The notes beneath the pieces are model-generated. The model was not told where the DNA came from. It made no database searches and was given only the letters and a program-made list of their open reading frames with translations. A stretch of DNA of 64,000 nucleotides, taken from positions 51,001 through 115,000 of the forward strand of contig JAQGDQ010000462.1 in NCBI GenBank assembly GCA_030141605.1, read 5' to 3'. The translations under genes were made by a program, and so were the position numbers. Positions 63,408-64,000 of this stretch are shown one piece after another. Numbering within the stretch: position 1 is the first letter of the stretch; each line of letters opens with the position of its first letter. Source of the stretch: Tubiluchus corallicola (Eukaryota > Priapulida > Priapulimorpha > Priapulimorphida > Tubiluchidae).

Positions 63408-64000
63408 CTGCAGAAAAACAAACACCTTGAACAAACAACTTAGTCATTCGGAAAAATATGCAGGTTTGTCAAATTGCTAACACTGCGACACGTAAAACTG
63501 TTTTATGTCAGATCATATTGACATCCGTAATGACAACAAGAATTATTGGACGTTATTTATTTACTTAATCATTGTATGAAAGTCTTCTAGACGTTAATTA
63601 TGTACGTTCATGCTGAAGAATATATTAAATCACTTAAAAAATGTAGAGCAAACTGGGAAGTTCAGACACTATAATGGAGAAAATCGAGCGGCCACTGGGG
63701 AATTATCAAAAGGATAATGAGGGTTTACCTCAAAGCTATCCACTAAAGATGAAACTTTAGGTGTTTAAAATAGGAGAATAACGTTTTTTAGTGTTTTTGC
63801 ATCCGTAAGATGTGCAAATGTCAAGCAATGAGGCGTGACTAAGAAAGACACATCTCTGGGCTTAGGCCAAAGATGTTTAAGCTACCAGATATTATATTGG
63901 GAATGACAGTGGCAACGATTAGTAGTAAGCATGAAAATTAAATTGGAATAATCTGCATTATTTAATACGAAATCCAAAAGTATATTCTTGAAAGTGTGAA
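63408..64000. other. Sequence upstream of the first exon seen, nothing recognised
   Basis: About 590 bp, presumably an intron because exon 1 starts in phase 1 after an acceptor. No further exon was identified. Confidence 0.5.

Noticed and set aside
1-64000. tRNA, rRNA or other structured RNA genes
   Set aside because: I looked for A/B-box and cloverleaf-like patterns and conserved rRNA strings and saw none that I could support.

Overview
The window is animal (metazoan) nuclear DNA. It is AT-rich, has split genes with canonical GT..AG introns, carries many LINE, LTR and DNA-transposon remnants and minisatellites, and shows no operons or prokaryotic signals. The gene content (a polycystin-1 family receptor; BEL/Pao, Gmr1-like Ty3/gypsy and CR1/L2-like retrotransposons; piggyBac-type and TA-target MITEs) fits an invertebrate. 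I cannot name the phylum or species from the sequence alone.

One host gene spans nearly the whole window on the minus strand. I rebuilt 40 consecutive coding exons, from 63407 down to 4306. All splice phases are compatible and the reading frame is continuous: 6909 coding bases, about 2303 residues. The gene is open at both ends. Its N-terminus (start codon, signal peptide, any further ectodomains) lies beyond 64000. Its C-terminus (the last channel-type transmembrane helices and tail) lies beyond position 1. In protein order it encodes: one EGF domain; four almost identical calcium-binding-type EGF domains; a REJ module; a linker and GAIN-like region with a possible furin site; a 300-residue cysteine-rich segment in one exon; an extracellular PLAT domain (PLAT1); the GPS autoproteolysis motif (His-Met-Thr); TM1; a second, cytosolic PLAT domain (PLAT2); the membrane segments typical of polycystin-1-like proteins; and the start of the polycystin/TRPP extracellular domain. 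REJ-GPS-TM-PLAT-TM is the normal family plan. The cysteine-rich exon and the PLAT domain placed before the GPS are the unusual parts and the best candidate for something undescribed here.

Everything else sits in the introns. 1-4262: CR1-like LINE segments past the last exon seen. 5.7-7.8 kb: a truncated BEL/Pao element with one LTR. 10.0-15.05 kb: a long LINE with ORF1 and a PHD-finger/endonuclease/RT ORF2. 18.9-29.8 kb: five minisatellites, the largest with about 44 copies of a 45-bp unit. 30.3-41.6 kb: MITEs, two copies of a dispersed repeat, a degenerate LINE and further minisatellites. 47.2-62.3 kb: a tandem array of about 2.14-kb units, each with one cbEGF exon plus an old LINE fragment, later split by a Gmr1-like element, a 991-bp solo LTR and another LINE.

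The minisatellites lie mostly at the 5' ends of introns, several within about 15 bp of a splice donor. All exon boundaries come from reading splice sites and checking phase by eye; no transcript or database evidence was available.
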